A DNA stretch of 64,000 nucleotides, from NCBI GenBank assembly GCA_016717655.1, contig JADKFC010000010.1, positions 124,001 through 188,000 on the forward strand, given 5' to 3'. This document shows, piece after piece, positions 19,018-28,600 of this stretch; position 1 is the first letter of the stretch; the number at the start of each line of letters is the position of its first letter. The notes below the pieces were generated by a model, which was given only the letters and a program-made list of their open reading frames with translations, was not told the origin of the DNA and made no database searches. The stretch comes from Saprospiraceae bacterium (lineage in GTDB: Bacteria; Bacteroidota; Bacteroidia; Chitinophagales; Saprospiraceae). Both the position numbers and the translations under genes were made by a program.

Positions 19018-19025
19018 TATATTTG
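19018..19025 (+). promoter_or_regulatory. Candidate -7 box TATATTTG before the Skp genes
   Basis: TATATTTG fits TAnnTTTG exactly and lies 32 bases before the ATG at 19058, in the only gap upstream of the Skp-Skp-nuclease run. No good -33 TTG is visible at the usual distance. Confidence 0.5.
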
Positions 19026-19057
19026 AGCGTTTTTAATAAAAACAAAAAACCATTAAA

Positions 19058-19564
19058 ATGAAGAAGTTATTGTTTTCGTTTGCTTTTGTGCTGACCCTTT
19101 ACGTAGCCGATGCCCAGCGCATTGCTGTGGCCGACATCAATGCCATACTTACTGAGATGAATGAGTACAAAGCAGCTCAAAAAGAATTGGATGAAATTGC
19201 TTCCGGCTGGAGACAAGAAATATCCAAAGAGCAAGACAAGGTAAAATCACTTTACAACAAATACCAGGCAGAACAAGTGTTGCTCACCGATGACCTGAAA
19301 AAACAACGTGAAGAAGAAATCGTTGCCAAAGAAGGAGAGGTGAGAGAAATGAACAAACGCAGATTTGGTCCTGAAGGCGATTTGTTTAAAAAGCGCCAGC
19401 AACTGGTTGCTCCAATCCAGGACAAGGTATTTGCTGCTATAGAAAACTATGCCGCAGAAAAAGGTTATGACCTCATCTTTGACAAAGCCGGTGCTGCAGG
19501 ATTGTTGTTTGTAAAGCCGGAATTTGATAAAACAGAAGACATTAAAAAAAGGGTTGCCAAATAA
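19058..19564 (+). CDS. OmpH/Skp family periplasmic chaperone, copy 1
   Basis: A 168-residue protein with a signal peptide (about residues 1-19, ending VADAQ). The mature part begins RIAVADINAILTEMNEYKAAQKELDE and continues as a long charged helix to about residue 105, then an alpha/beta end with GYDLIFDKAGAAGLLFVKP. This is the tentacle-shaped Skp fold that escorts unfolded outer-membrane proteins through the periplasm. A second copy follows after 27 bases. Confidence 0.92.
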   Translation: MKKLLFSFAFVLTLYVADAQRIAVADINAILTEMNEYKAAQKELDEIASGWRQEISKEQDKVKSLYNKYQAEQVLLTDDLKKQREEEIVAKEGEVREMNKRRFGPEGDLFKKRQQLVAPIQDKVFAAIENYAAEKGYDLIFDKAGAAGLLFVKPEFDKTEDIKKRVAK

Positions 19565-19591
19565 GGGGCAACCACAAATCATCACTATAAA

Positions 19592-20101
19592 ATGAGAACC
19601 ACACTTATCGCTTTTATTTTGGTTGCACTGGCAACAACAGCTGAAATAAAAGCCCAGACTTTAAAAATTGCGTACATCAATACGCAGGACCTTATTTATG
19701 CCCTGCCAGAAGTGAAGGCCGCCAACGACAGTTTACAGGCAGCGAAGGCCAAAATCGAAGGTAAGATCAAGGGCATGGTCGACGAGCTCAGGCTCAAGGC
19801 TGTGAACCTTGAAAAGCGCAAAAGTGAAATTGCTCCTGTGCAGTATGATAAAGAAGTTCAACTATTGCAAGCCGAAGAAAAAAAGATTGCAGAATTTGAA
19901 CAGCTGGGCCAGCAGGAATTGACCATCAAGTCAGAAGGTTTGTTTGATCCCATACAAAGCAGGGTCAATCTCATCATCAAGGAGGTGGCTGCTGAAGAAG
20001 GATATGCTTATGTCATTGATGGCTCTCAAGGTACCATTTTGTATGCAGACCCGTCTACCAACATCATTGAAAAGGTAAAGGCAAAGCTGCAGAAAAAATA
20101 A
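19592..20101 (+). CDS. OmpH/Skp family periplasmic chaperone, copy 2
   Basis: A 169-residue Skp-like protein with a signal peptide (about residues 1-21, ending EIKAQ). TLKIAYINTQDLIYALPEVKAAND opens the mature part, a helical arm runs to about residue 115, and GYAYVIDGSQGTILYADPS closes the body domain. Tandem skp genes, often behind bamA, are usual in Bacteroidota; bamA is not adjacent here. The two copies are clearly divergent in sequence, so they are not a recent duplication. Confidence 0.92.
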   Translation: MRTTLIAFILVALATTAEIKAQTLKIAYINTQDLIYALPEVKAANDSLQAAKAKIEGKIKGMVDELRLKAVNLEKRKSEIAPVQYDKEVQLLQAEEKKIAEFEQLGQQELTIKSEGLFDPIQSRVNLIIKEVAAEEGYAYVIDGSQGTILYADPSTNIIEKVKAKLQKK

Positions 20102-20105
20102 CAGC

Positions 20106-21170
20106 ATGCGCTACCAACTCCTGTTTCTGGTTTCCTGGCTGGTCATGCCCCTTGCAGGGTATGCTCAATATAGCTATCAGCCTGTTTTTCCGGAACTGAC
20201 AGGAGAAACGCTGGCCAATGAAGTGCGCAGCGCTTTTCGGCCGGATGTGGTGATACCTTATACCACCGCCCGCGATACCTTGTTTTTGAAAATTGATGCT
20301 GTCAATAGAAACCTGTCGTGTATCTACACCGGACTTACTCTTTACATACCCGAAGGGCAAGATCCTACACAGGCGGTATTTTTGAACGGAGCCGCTGATG
20401 GTATCAACACCGAACACACCTATCCACAAGGATTCGGACTGGCGGATACAAAGGCCGAGAGCGATATGCACAATCTATTTCCCTCAAGGGTAAAGACCAA
20501 TAACGACAGGGCCAACCGCCCCTTTGGAGAAAGTCCGGACCCCTCAACCACCAGGTGGTACTTGCTCAATACAGAGCTTACTTCTATTCCGGGATCAATG
20601 ATTGACAAGTACAGCGAGCTGGGATCTGCCGGTCAGTTTGAGCCAAGAGAAGAAGTAAAGGGAGATATAGCGCGTGCGATGATGTACGTGTATACCATCT
20701 ACCGCGATCAGGTAGTAGCCGCCGATGCCAACTATTTTCCACTGCAAAAAGATTTGCTGTGCCAATGGCACAATCAGGATCCGGTAGATGAAAAAGAATG
20801 GAACAGGACCTTAAAAATAGCCTCTTATCAATCGGGCAAGGCCAATCCCTTTGTTTTGGACTGCAGCCTTGCCAATCGTATGTATTGTCAAAATTCAAGC
20901 GCCGCTATGTCGTGCAGATTGTTATCGACAACAGAGAGCCAGGAAGCTCATTTGTATTTTAATGCTTCCAGTCAAAGCCTTGAATTGCCTGAGGGAACCG
21001 TGGCATTGTGGGTCTATGACACCATGGGCAAATTGATTTATCACGAAAATAACGGCAATGCCTGCGCTGAAAAGAAATGGCAGGCAGTTTTGTATCCGGG
21101 CTTATTAATAGCCAGGGCTGTATCGGCCAATGGACAATGGTCCAGCCTTCAGTTTGTACCACTGAGGTAG
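20106..21170 (+). CDS. Secreted endonuclease I family nuclease
   Basis: A 354-residue protein with a signal peptide (ending AGYAQ, about residue 19-21), starting 4 bases after the second Skp gene. GINTEHTYPQGFG (about residues 99-111) and SDMHNLFPSRVKTNNDRANR (about 119-138) are the EndA/NucM beta-beta-alpha metal active site; the histidine in NTEHT is the expected catalytic base. The C-terminal 75 residues, ELPEGTVALWVYDTMGKLIY onward, resemble a type IX secretion sorting domain, so the enzyme is probably exported to degrade extracellular DNA or RNA. Confidence 0.88.
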   Translation: MRYQLLFLVSWLVMPLAGYAQYSYQPVFPELTGETLANEVRSAFRPDVVIPYTTARDTLFLKIDAVNRNLSCIYTGLTLYIPEGQDPTQAVFLNGAADGINTEHTYPQGFGLADTKAESDMHNLFPSRVKTNNDRANRPFGESPDPSTTRWYLLNTELTSIPGSMIDKYSELGSAGQFEPREEVKGDIARAMMYVYTIYRDQVVAADANYFPLQKDLLCQWHNQDPVDEKEWNRTLKIASYQSGKANPFVLDCSLANRMYCQNSSAAMSCRLLSTTESQEAHLYFNASSQSLELPEGTVALWVYDTMGKLIYHENNGNACAEKKWQAVLYPGLLIARAVSANGQWSSLQFVPLR

Positions 21171-21173
21171 GCC

Positions 21174-21350
21174 TTATTTTTTCTTATCTTCTTTTTTCTC
21201 CTCTTTTTCTAACTTCTCGTTTAGGAATTCATTGAGCTTTTCTATGCTGAAATTGCTTTCCATTTCTCCAAAAGAGTTGATCCTTATTTCAAAGCCCTTG
21301 AGTTCCTTGTGGACATCGGCTTTGTCTTTGTTGCTGAATTTTTTAGGCAT
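21174..21350 (-). CDS. Small 58-residue protein translationally coupled to gltX
   Basis: An uninterrupted frame begins at an ATG (21350-21348 on the minus strand) whose A is the last base of the gltX TAA stop, giving the overlap TAATG. The product starts MPKKFSNKDKADVHKELK, continues GFEIRINSFGEMESNFSIEK and ends in a Glu/Lys-rich tail closing KKEDKKK. It is highly charged and soluble, has no signal peptide and no family I recognise. The tight overlap and the non-random first 45 residues (alternating hydrophobic pattern in FEIRINSFGEM) argue for a real gene. The function is unknown. Confidence 0.65.
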   Translation of the reverse strand: MPKKFSNKDKADVHKELKGFEIRINSFGEMESNFSIEKLNEFLNEKLEKEEKKEDKKK

Positions 21351-22846
21351 TAGCTGAGTAGGTTATGGATGCGTAAAGCGGAGTCTTTTCCACCCAGGAT
21401 GGCAAAGGTGTCAAATAGATCGGGTCCCTGCATAGTGCCGGTGAGGGCCAGGCGAAAGATGGGAAACAGGTCGCCAATCTTGAGTCCGTGTTCTGCGGCA
21501 TACCCTTTTACCAATGACTCAAAGTGGGCTCTGTCTGCATTTTCTTCCTGAGCTACCAGATCTGCTATGGCCATGAAATGGGACTTAAGTTCTGTCTTGT
21601 ATTTTTTATTGAAAGTCTCATAATCGATGTCATGCGGCTCTGCAAAAAGGTAGTAGCCGGTGCGAAGGATGTCTTGTAAAAAATATACCCGTTCTTTCAT
21701 CATTCCGGCTGCGTGGGCCAGTTTGTCTGCACCTGCTTCGATGTTCATTTCTTTGGCCAAAGGAGTCAGTAGTACAGCCAATTCTTCATTGCTCATGGCC
21801 ATCAGGTATTGTTGGTTGTACCATTTGGCTTTGTCGTAATCAAATCTTGCCCCTGATTTTACAATTCTATCCAGCGAAAAGAGTTCGATCAAATGAGCCC
21901 TATGCAATATTTCTTCGTCGTTGCCCGGATTCCAGCCGAGGAAGGCCAAAAAGTTGAGCAGGGCATCGGGCAGAAAGCCTTCTTCTCGGAAACCCGGATA
22001 GGGTTCGTCACCATCGCTGCCATCCCAATTGATAGGGAAGACCGGAAAGCCAAATTTGGCTCCATCCCTCTTGCTTAATTTGCCCTGGCCTGTAGGTTTC
22101 AGGATCAAAGGTAAGTGAGAAAAACTGGGTGCCTGCCAACCAAAAAACTCATACATCAAAACGTGATGTGCGGTGCTGGGCAGCCACTCTTCACCACGGA
22201 TGACGTGGGTAATTTCCATCAGGTGGTCATCCACAATGTTGGCCAGGTGGTAGGTAGGCATGCCATCACCCTTAAGAATGACCTTGTCATCCAACTCGCT
22301 GCCGGCAAAACTTACATCTCCTCTGATCTCATCGGTGATGTGAATACTTTTATTTTCCGGTACCCTGAGGCGGATGACCACGTTTTCATTTTTATCCAGC
22401 AAAGCCTTCCATTCGGCTTCTGGCAGTGAGAGTGAATTTTTTAGCTGCCCCCTGGTTTCGTAGTTGTATTTAAAGCTGTCGCCCCCGGCTGCTCTGGCAG
22501 CATCCAGCTCTTCTGCGGTGTCAAAGGCATAATAGGCATGACCATTTTCAACGAGTTCGAGTGCGTATTGACGGTAGATGTCTTTTCTTTCAGATTGGCG
22601 ATAGGGACCAAATTCTCCTCCAAAGCCGGGTCCTTCGTCTGGCACCAATCCGGCCCAGGTCAAAGAATCGATGATGTACTGCTCTGCTCCCGGCACGTAA
22701 CGTTGCTGGTCGGTATCTTCAATTCTCAGAATAAAAGTGCCACCGTGTCTGCGCGCAAAAAGAAAATTGTACAAAGCTGTTCTGACGCCTCCAATGTGTA
22801 GGGGTCCTGTAGGACTGGGGGCAAATCTTACCCTGATCTTATTCAT
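21350..22846 (-). CDS. gltX: Glutamyl-tRNA synthetase
   Basis: A 498-residue class I synthetase. MNKIRVRFAPSPTGPLHIGG holds the HIGH motif (residues 17-20), and GKLSKRDGAKFG near residue 256 is the KMSKS motif. An upstream extension of the open frame to 22927 lacks family similarity, so the ATG at 22846 is the start. It charges tRNA-Glu; whether it is discriminating cannot be told from sequence alone. It overlaps the next minus-strand small gene by one base. Confidence 0.96.
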   Translation of the reverse strand: MNKIRVRFAPSPTGPLHIGGVRTALYNFLFARRHGGTFILRIEDTDQQRYVPGAEQYIIDSLTWAGLVPDEGPGFGGEFGPYRQSERKDIYRQYALELVENGHAYYAFDTAEELDAARAAGGDSFKYNYETRGQLKNSLSLPEAEWKALLDKNENVVIRLRVPENKSIHITDEIRGDVSFAGSELDDKVILKGDGMPTYHLANIVDDHLMEITHVIRGEEWLPSTAHHVLMYEFFGWQAPSFSHLPLILKPTGQGKLSKRDGAKFGFPVFPINWDGSDGDEPYPGFREEGFLPDALLNFLAFLGWNPGNDEEILHRAHLIELFSLDRIVKSGARFDYDKAKWYNQQYLMAMSNEELAVLLTPLAKEMNIEAGADKLAHAAGMMKERVYFLQDILRTGYYLFAEPHDIDYETFNKKYKTELKSHFMAIADLVAQEENADRAHFESLVKGYAAEHGLKIGDLFPIFRLALTGTMQGPDLFDTFAILGGKDSALRIHNLLS

Positions 22847-22879
22847 TATAGTGTGGTTGTAATTTCGAATCCGGAAGTG

Positions 22880-22887
22880 CAAAATTA
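22880..22887 (-). promoter_or_regulatory. Candidate gltX -7 box TAATTTTG
   Basis: On the minus strand TAATTTTG matches TAnnTTTG, 33 bases upstream of the gltX ATG, and has the same sequence as the asnS candidate box. Confidence 0.5.
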
Positions 22888-23157
22888 CTCGAAAAAAGCT
22901 AAAATCCGGCGATTCCAGGCAAACCAAATATTATTTTTTACAAGCTATTTACTTGTATGAAATACTGATTTTTTATAAAATGCCTAATAAAATTTGATTT
23001 CAATAAATAAATACCGATTTGGCCGAATTTTATTTGTTTGGTCAAAAGACAAGATCGTGTTCTCAGATTTATACTTAACCGGCAATTGATCTAATAGCTT
23101 ATCTAACAGGCTATCAAAAGCTTGCTTACTTTTTAATATTTTTGAGAAAAAATTTGA

Positions 23158-23826
23158 ATGGTCCTCGACCCCACCATAGCTGCTTTTGATAAACATGCCC
23201 AGGCTTATCAGCAAAAGTACATGGACCAGGCCCGATATGCCGGGGGACTCAACCGCTGCTGTGAGTTGGTCCGTGATGAGCATGGCAGCTTATTGGACTT
23301 GGGCTGTGGTCCCGGCAATGTGAGCAAATACATCCTGGACCAAAGACCTATGTTACAGGCCGAGGCCATCGATTTATCGCCCTCTATGGTGGCTCTTGCC
23401 GGCATCAACCTGCCAGAGGCGCAGTGCAGCGTTGAGGATGTGAGACTACTTAAAAACAGGAAGGGTTCCTACCATCTGATACTAGTAGGTTTTTGTATTC
23501 CCTACCTCAACAGAACCGAAGTCAAAGAATTGGTAGAAGCCGCCTCTCAACAATTGATATCCGATGGTGTATTGTACCTCAGTTTTATGGAAGGTGAATA
23601 CGATCGTTCCGGCTTTCAATTGAGTAGCGACGGGCAAGACAAGGCCTACATTCACTATTATCCGGCAGAAGAAATTACGACGGCCCTGGTGGCAAACGGT
23701 TTTGTCATTGACACCCTTTTGCGTACCGACTTTGAAAAAGCGGATGGGAGCAAAGATGTGGATGTGCAGATAGTGGCAATCAAAAATTCCGGTACAAATC
23801 ACGATTCAAATGACAGTTTATGTTAG
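23158..23826 (+). CDS. SAM-dependent class I methyltransferase
   Basis: A 222-residue protein with the SAM-binding glycine motif LLDLGCGPGNVSKYIL (about residues 42-57), an acidic residue at the end of strand 2 in AIDLSPSMVALA, and a strand-4 region YHLILVGFCIPYLN. It belongs to the broad Methyltransf_25 type; the substrate is unknown. Its stop overlaps the next gene's ATG in the sequence ATGTTAG (23820-23826), so the two are translationally coupled. Confidence 0.85.
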   Translation: MVLDPTIAAFDKHAQAYQQKYMDQARYAGGLNRCCELVRDEHGSLLDLGCGPGNVSKYILDQRPMLQAEAIDLSPSMVALAGINLPEAQCSVEDVRLLKNRKGSYHLILVGFCIPYLNRTEVKELVEAASQQLISDGVLYLSFMEGEYDRSGFQLSSDGQDKAYIHYYPAEEITTALVANGFVIDTLLRTDFEKADGSKDVDVQIVAIKNSGTNHDSNDSLC

Positions 23827-24344
23827 GCCCCTTTGATGTATTTCCCCGACTGAATACTGACCGTTTGGTATTGAGAAAACTTTTGCCAGAAGACTTGCCA
23901 GCCCTGATCAAAAATGTGAACAATCCCAAGATCGCAGCCAATGTGCTCAATATTTCTTATCCTTATGGAGAGCCCGATGCGGCATTTCGCCTGGCCTTCG
24001 TTCAACAAGGATTTGTGCAGCAACATCGGGTTGTTTTTGCATTGGCTAAAAAAGATACCAATGAGGTCATTGGCGAAGCCGGCATTCATTTCAGCAAGGA
24101 CAGAAAATCAGCCGAAATTGGCTATTGGCTAGGGGAGTCTCATTGGGGCAAGGACTATACCGCCGAAGCAGTGAGCGCCATTCTTGACTATGGTTTCAGG
24201 GTCCATCATCTTGAAATGATGTACGCCATCTGTAAGGAAGACAATGTCAGTTCGCATCGTGTTGCCGAAAAGAGTGGTATGCATGTATATTCTTGTGGTG
24301 ATGGCATGGTACGGTATACCATTCAAAAACAAGAAAATCTGTAA
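23820..24344 (+). CDS. GNAT family N-acetyltransferase (RimJ/RimL type)
   Basis: A 174-residue protein overlapping the methyltransferase gene by 7 bases. It begins with FPRLNTDRLVLRKLLPEDLPAL, typical of RimJ-like enzymes, and has the acetyl-CoA loop in GYWLGESHWGKDYTAEAV and NVSSHRVAEKSGM near the C-terminus. The methyltransferase/acetyltransferase overlap suggests shared translation, but no common pathway can be named. Confidence 0.85.
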   Translation: MLGPFDVFPRLNTDRLVLRKLLPEDLPALIKNVNNPKIAANVLNISYPYGEPDAAFRLAFVQQGFVQQHRVVFALAKKDTNEVIGEAGIHFSKDRKSAEIGYWLGESHWGKDYTAEAVSAILDYGFRVHHLEMMYAICKEDNVSSHRVAEKSGMHVYSCGDGMVRYTIQKQENL

Positions 24345-24373
24345 TTATATTTACTGTTTAAAAATTAAAAATC

Positions 24374-24853
24374 ATGGAACAACAGTTTCTTACAGGCCAA
24401 CTGGCCCGCCATCTAAGGGAGATGCACTTTGGCAACAACTTTACAGGTCCCTGTATGAAATCTTTGCTGGAAGGTATTGACTGTAAGCTAGCCAATACCA
24501 AAGTCCACGATCTCAACACCATAGCTGATTTGGTTTTCCATATCCACTACTACATCCGGGCCGTCATCAAGGTTTTTGATGGTGGACCGCTGGATGCGCG
24601 TGATATGTACAGTTACGATCGCGAGCCCATCACCACTGAAGCTGAGTGGCAAAGCATGCTCGATGAGGTTTGGCAAAACGCTGAGCGACTTGCTGTTCAA
24701 TTAGAAGCAATGAAGGACGCAGACCTATATGAACCATTTGTCGATGGAAAATACGGTTCCCTTTTTCGAAACATGCATGGATTGTTGGAACACAGTCATT
24801 ACCATTTGGGGCAGATTGCCCTGGTAGGTAAGATGGTTCGTCCCGCATTGTAA
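24374..24853 (+). CDS. DinB-like four-helix protein (DUF1572 type)
   Basis: A 159-residue protein made of four predicted helices. LVFHIHYYIRAVIKVFDGG (about residues 55-73) and LLEHSHYHLGQIALVGKMV near the C-terminus give the conserved histidines expected for the metal site of the DinB/YfiT superfamily. Members are putative metal-dependent hydrolases or thiol transferases. The stop codon lies inside a 44-bp perfect palindrome that probably terminates transcription. Confidence 0.75.
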   Translation: MEQQFLTGQLARHLREMHFGNNFTGPCMKSLLEGIDCKLANTKVHDLNTIADLVFHIHYYIRAVIKVFDGGPLDARDMYSYDREPITTEAEWQSMLDEVWQNAERLAVQLEAMKDADLYEPFVDGKYGSLFRNMHGLLEHSHYHLGQIALVGKMVRPAL

Positions 24854-24885
24854 AAACGCATTGCAATGCGTTTTTACAATGCGGG
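24842..24885 (+). terminator. 44-bp perfect palindrome, probable terminator
   Basis: The 22-base half CCCGCATTGTAAAAACGCAT (24842-24861, then TG) is followed by its exact reverse complement to 24885. It contains the stop codon of the DinB-like gene and lies between two convergent genes, so it can end both transcripts. The core ACGCATTGCAATGCGT is related to the hairpin at 37825-37862, suggesting a dispersed palindrome family. Confidence 0.75.
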
Positions 24886-24891
24886 GATCCA

Positions 24892-25620
24892 TTAAAATGT
24901 ACAGACGCCTGGTGACAGGGTGCCGTTGTTTGCCAATTTTCCTGCTACATTTCCATTTCCGTACAAGGTGCCGGTGTTGGTAAAGCTACCCAGGGGATCT
25001 ACAGTTATTGAACCCAGGATACAGGATGTACCAGTAGCGGTTACTGAGGTATTGGGTGATATGATCAGGGTTGCACCCAACGGAATTTCTATTTGACCGG
25101 TATAACTTCCAATATTGATGATCAAAGTTTCACCTGGCATTAAGCTGTTGATGGCCATGGCTATGTCGCTATAACAAGTCATGGTGGATTGGTTGTAAAT
25201 AGGAGGTGTGGATGTGTTGACATTGACAGCTTCAGTATCGGTACAACCATTGCCATCAGTAACCGTTACGGTGAATGTACCCGAGGTGGTGACTATTATA
25301 CTTTGTGTGTTTTCCATGGTTGACCAGCTGTACATTGTACCTCCGGAAGCCATCAAAGTGGTATTGGCGCCACCACAATCACTGCTGCTGGTGATTGAGG
25401 CGATAGGAAGCGCGTTTACGGTAATGCCTATGGTGGAAGTATTGGTGCAACCATTGCCATCTGTAAAGGAGTAGGTAATGGTGTGGGATCCTGATCCGGC
25501 AGCAGAAGCATCAAAGTTGTTGCCGCTAACACCGGGTCCTGAGAAGGTGCCCCCTATAGGAGAACCCACAAGGGTGAGGGGTGGTTGCACTAACGCATTG
25601 TGCTGCATAGCTTCCCGCAT
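24892..25620 (-). pseudogene. Large PKD/adhesin-type secreted protein, C-terminal part (frameshifted)
   Basis: This is the end of the same gene as the 25526-29203 frame. It resumes with LTLVGSPIGGTFSGPGVSGN, the last of the 74-residue repeats, then an Ig-like PKD repeat, then a C-terminal domain (about the last 100 residues) ending GSFTNTG, GNG, NNG, TLSPGVCTF. The two frames join by removing one base from a four-base G run at 25578-25581. No type IX sorting domain is evident. A C-terminal domain with the same layout ends the glycine-rich protein at 58.7 kb. Confidence 0.75.
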
Positions 25621-28600
25621 TAACCATTGGCAAGCCGTTTACGGTAATGTTAGTGGTGGCTGAATTGCTACAACCACTGCCGTTGGTAAAATTATAAGTG
25701 ATGGTGTGCATGCCAGTACCAGCAAGAGAAGCATTGAAGTTATTGCCACTCACTCCTGGTCCTGAGAAGGTGCCCCCCATAGGTGAACCTGCAAGGCTTA
25801 GCGTTGTGCCATTTACGCATTGAGCAGGATAGGTACCCGCGTTGACTACTGGCAGCGCATTTACGTTGATGGTGGTAGTAGCGCTGTTGGTGCAGCCATT
25901 GCCATCGGTATAATTATAAGTTATAGTGTGCATCCCTACGCCGGCGACAGAAGCATCAAAATTATTTCCACTCACTCCTGGTCCTGAGAAGGTACCTCCC
26001 ATTGGAGAACCGGTAAGTGTCAACATGGTGGATGTAAAACATTGATCAGGGTAGCTGCCTGCGCTTACCACAGGTAGGGCATTTACGTTGATGGTGGTAG
26101 TTGCACTGTTGGTACAGCCATTGCCATCCGTATAGGAGTAGGTGATGGTTTTTGAACCGGTACCGGCCACTGATGCATTGAAGTTGTTTCCGCTAACTCC
26201 CGGACCTGAGAAGGTACCGCCCATAGGTGAACCGGCAAGGGCCAGGGTAGTAGCACTCACACATTGTGCAGGATACATGCCTGCATTGACCATAGGAAGC
26301 GCGTTTACGATTATGTTGGTTGTGGCTGAATTGGTGCAGCCATTGCCATCGGTAAAATTATAAGTGATGGTATGAGTAGCTGCCCCTGCCATAGAAGCAT
26401 TAAAGTTATTGCCACTTACCCCTGTACCTGAAAAGCTGCCCCCCATTGGACTGCCACTAAGGGCCTGGGTGGTAGAGCTCACACACAAAGGACCGTAGCT
26501 GCCGGCATTGACCATAGGCAGGCTGTTGACCGAAACAGAAGTGGTTTCAGTATCGGTACATCCATTGCCATCCGTAACGGTAACAAAATAAGAGGTGGTA
26601 GAAGTTGGATTTACGATTCTTATGGCATTGGTGGTCATATTGTCCCACTGATAGCTGGTACCGCCAGATGCGGTTAAGGTGGCCGATGCTCCGCTACAAA
26701 TGGTGCCATCATTGATGGTGCCCGAGTTTTCACTAACAGAAATGGCAGCTGTTGGCAGCGGGTTGATGGTCACCGTCATATCAACAGCAGGTCCGTAACA
26801 AAGGCCATCTGTGGTGGCGCTAATGGCATAGGTTACCGTGCCGGGATTGGATGTTGTATTGTACCAAACTTCAGGCACTGTAATGGGAGTGCCCAGGCCG
26901 GGTGCAGGGAAAAAATTAGGTATCTGCGATGAAAAAGTCATCGTTAAAGGGGTATAGGTCCTTGACTCTGCCCTGTAAGCATTGACGACTCCGGAAGCAG
27001 CACTTGGTAAGTTGACGCCCCAGGCCACGCCACTGCACCTGGCAATAACTGCCGGTGTATTTAAAACGGGCACTGCATTGTAAGCATTGGTAGCGCTGCC
27101 TGTAAGACCAGCCATTACAGCTGTACAATCATCATCTGAGAGTGCAGTGAGGGTGTAGGTTCCCACTGGAGCTGCTGTGAGTGTATAGGTAGTTGTAGGT
27201 GAAGTTGCATTAAACGTATTACTGCCATCCGAATAGGTAAAATCAAAGGGAGCAGTACCGGTAAATGTAAAAATAACATCGGGCAGGGTGCTTCCCGGAC
27301 ATACACTGCCGCCTCCGCTTACGGCGCCAGTTGGACTGTCAATAATAATGGCATTTGTTGTTTCAATATCTATACATCCATTACCATCGGTAATTTGCAC
27401 AGTGTATATTCCTGCAGCAGCTGACGTAACATTGGTAATGGTTGGATTCTGGTCATTGGAAGAAAACATATTGGGTCCACTCCATGAATAAGTACTACCT
27501 CCGGATGAAGAAAGATTTAAGGTGGTTCCTGCACATTTGGGACCGTCATTAGCAGCAGTGGCAGTAGCCATATTTACAGAAATAGTTACAACGTAGGTGG
27601 TATTTCCACAAGCATTAGCAGCCGTAACCGTATAAGGTGTAGCAGCTGAAATCATGGTTGGAGTGCCTGATATCTCGCCGGTTGTTGGATTGATGTTTAA
27701 GCCGGTTGGCAAGGCAGGCATAATTGAGTAACTAAACGGTGAACTACCAGCTACGGAATTAACATTATTGCTGTTGGCTGGAACATCGATACAAGTGGTC
27801 ATCGTATTGGTTACATAAACCAAAGCGGAAGGTGGAGTACAATCGGACTCTCCTATCCTGAAATCGCTGAAAGAGGTTTCTCCTGTGATTTGTGTGCTGG
27901 TAGCTGTTCGTGTGCCAACAGTTGGATTAGACCAGGTACCACCTGAATTTTTACCTACGATGAATACATTTGGATCTCCACCCCCGACGATATCCCCGGC
28001 TTGGAAATTAAAAGTTGCATTGTAATTGTTAAATGAAATGCCGGTATTGGTTAAGGTCCATCCTCTGGAAACATACTCTGTCTGGCTGATACCTGAACCA
28101 GCAGGTATAGACCCACTGGCGGGCGCCAATAGTGAACCATTGGCAAAAGCCAATAAGTAACCACCAGAGGACACACTTCCGAAAGATACAGAGCAAGGAG
28201 TGTATTCATTTGAACTACCAATATCAAAGGTTTTAGAAGTGGCTCCTGTATTGATGTATTGTTCTAAATTGCCATTTACCCAGCCATTGGTTTTGCTTAC
28301 ACTACCAGAAGAAGCGATGATCACTTTATTGGCATTGGTGGTAATGGTGCCATTGGACAAGGTAAGTGTTTGGTTTACGGTGATATCATTGTTTAGTTCC
28401 AGGCTGCTGGCAGATTTATCTACGATCAAATAATCAAAGGTTGTAGCACCTGTGATGGACTGCCCGCCTGATGGACTGTTAAAAAAAACAGCTCTATTGT
28501 TAGGGCTAAATGTTCCACCTGTTTTGGTCCAATGGTTATCTATTACCATGTCACCTCCGACGGAAGATCCCAGCGAAAGGTTACCTGCCATAAAAAAACT

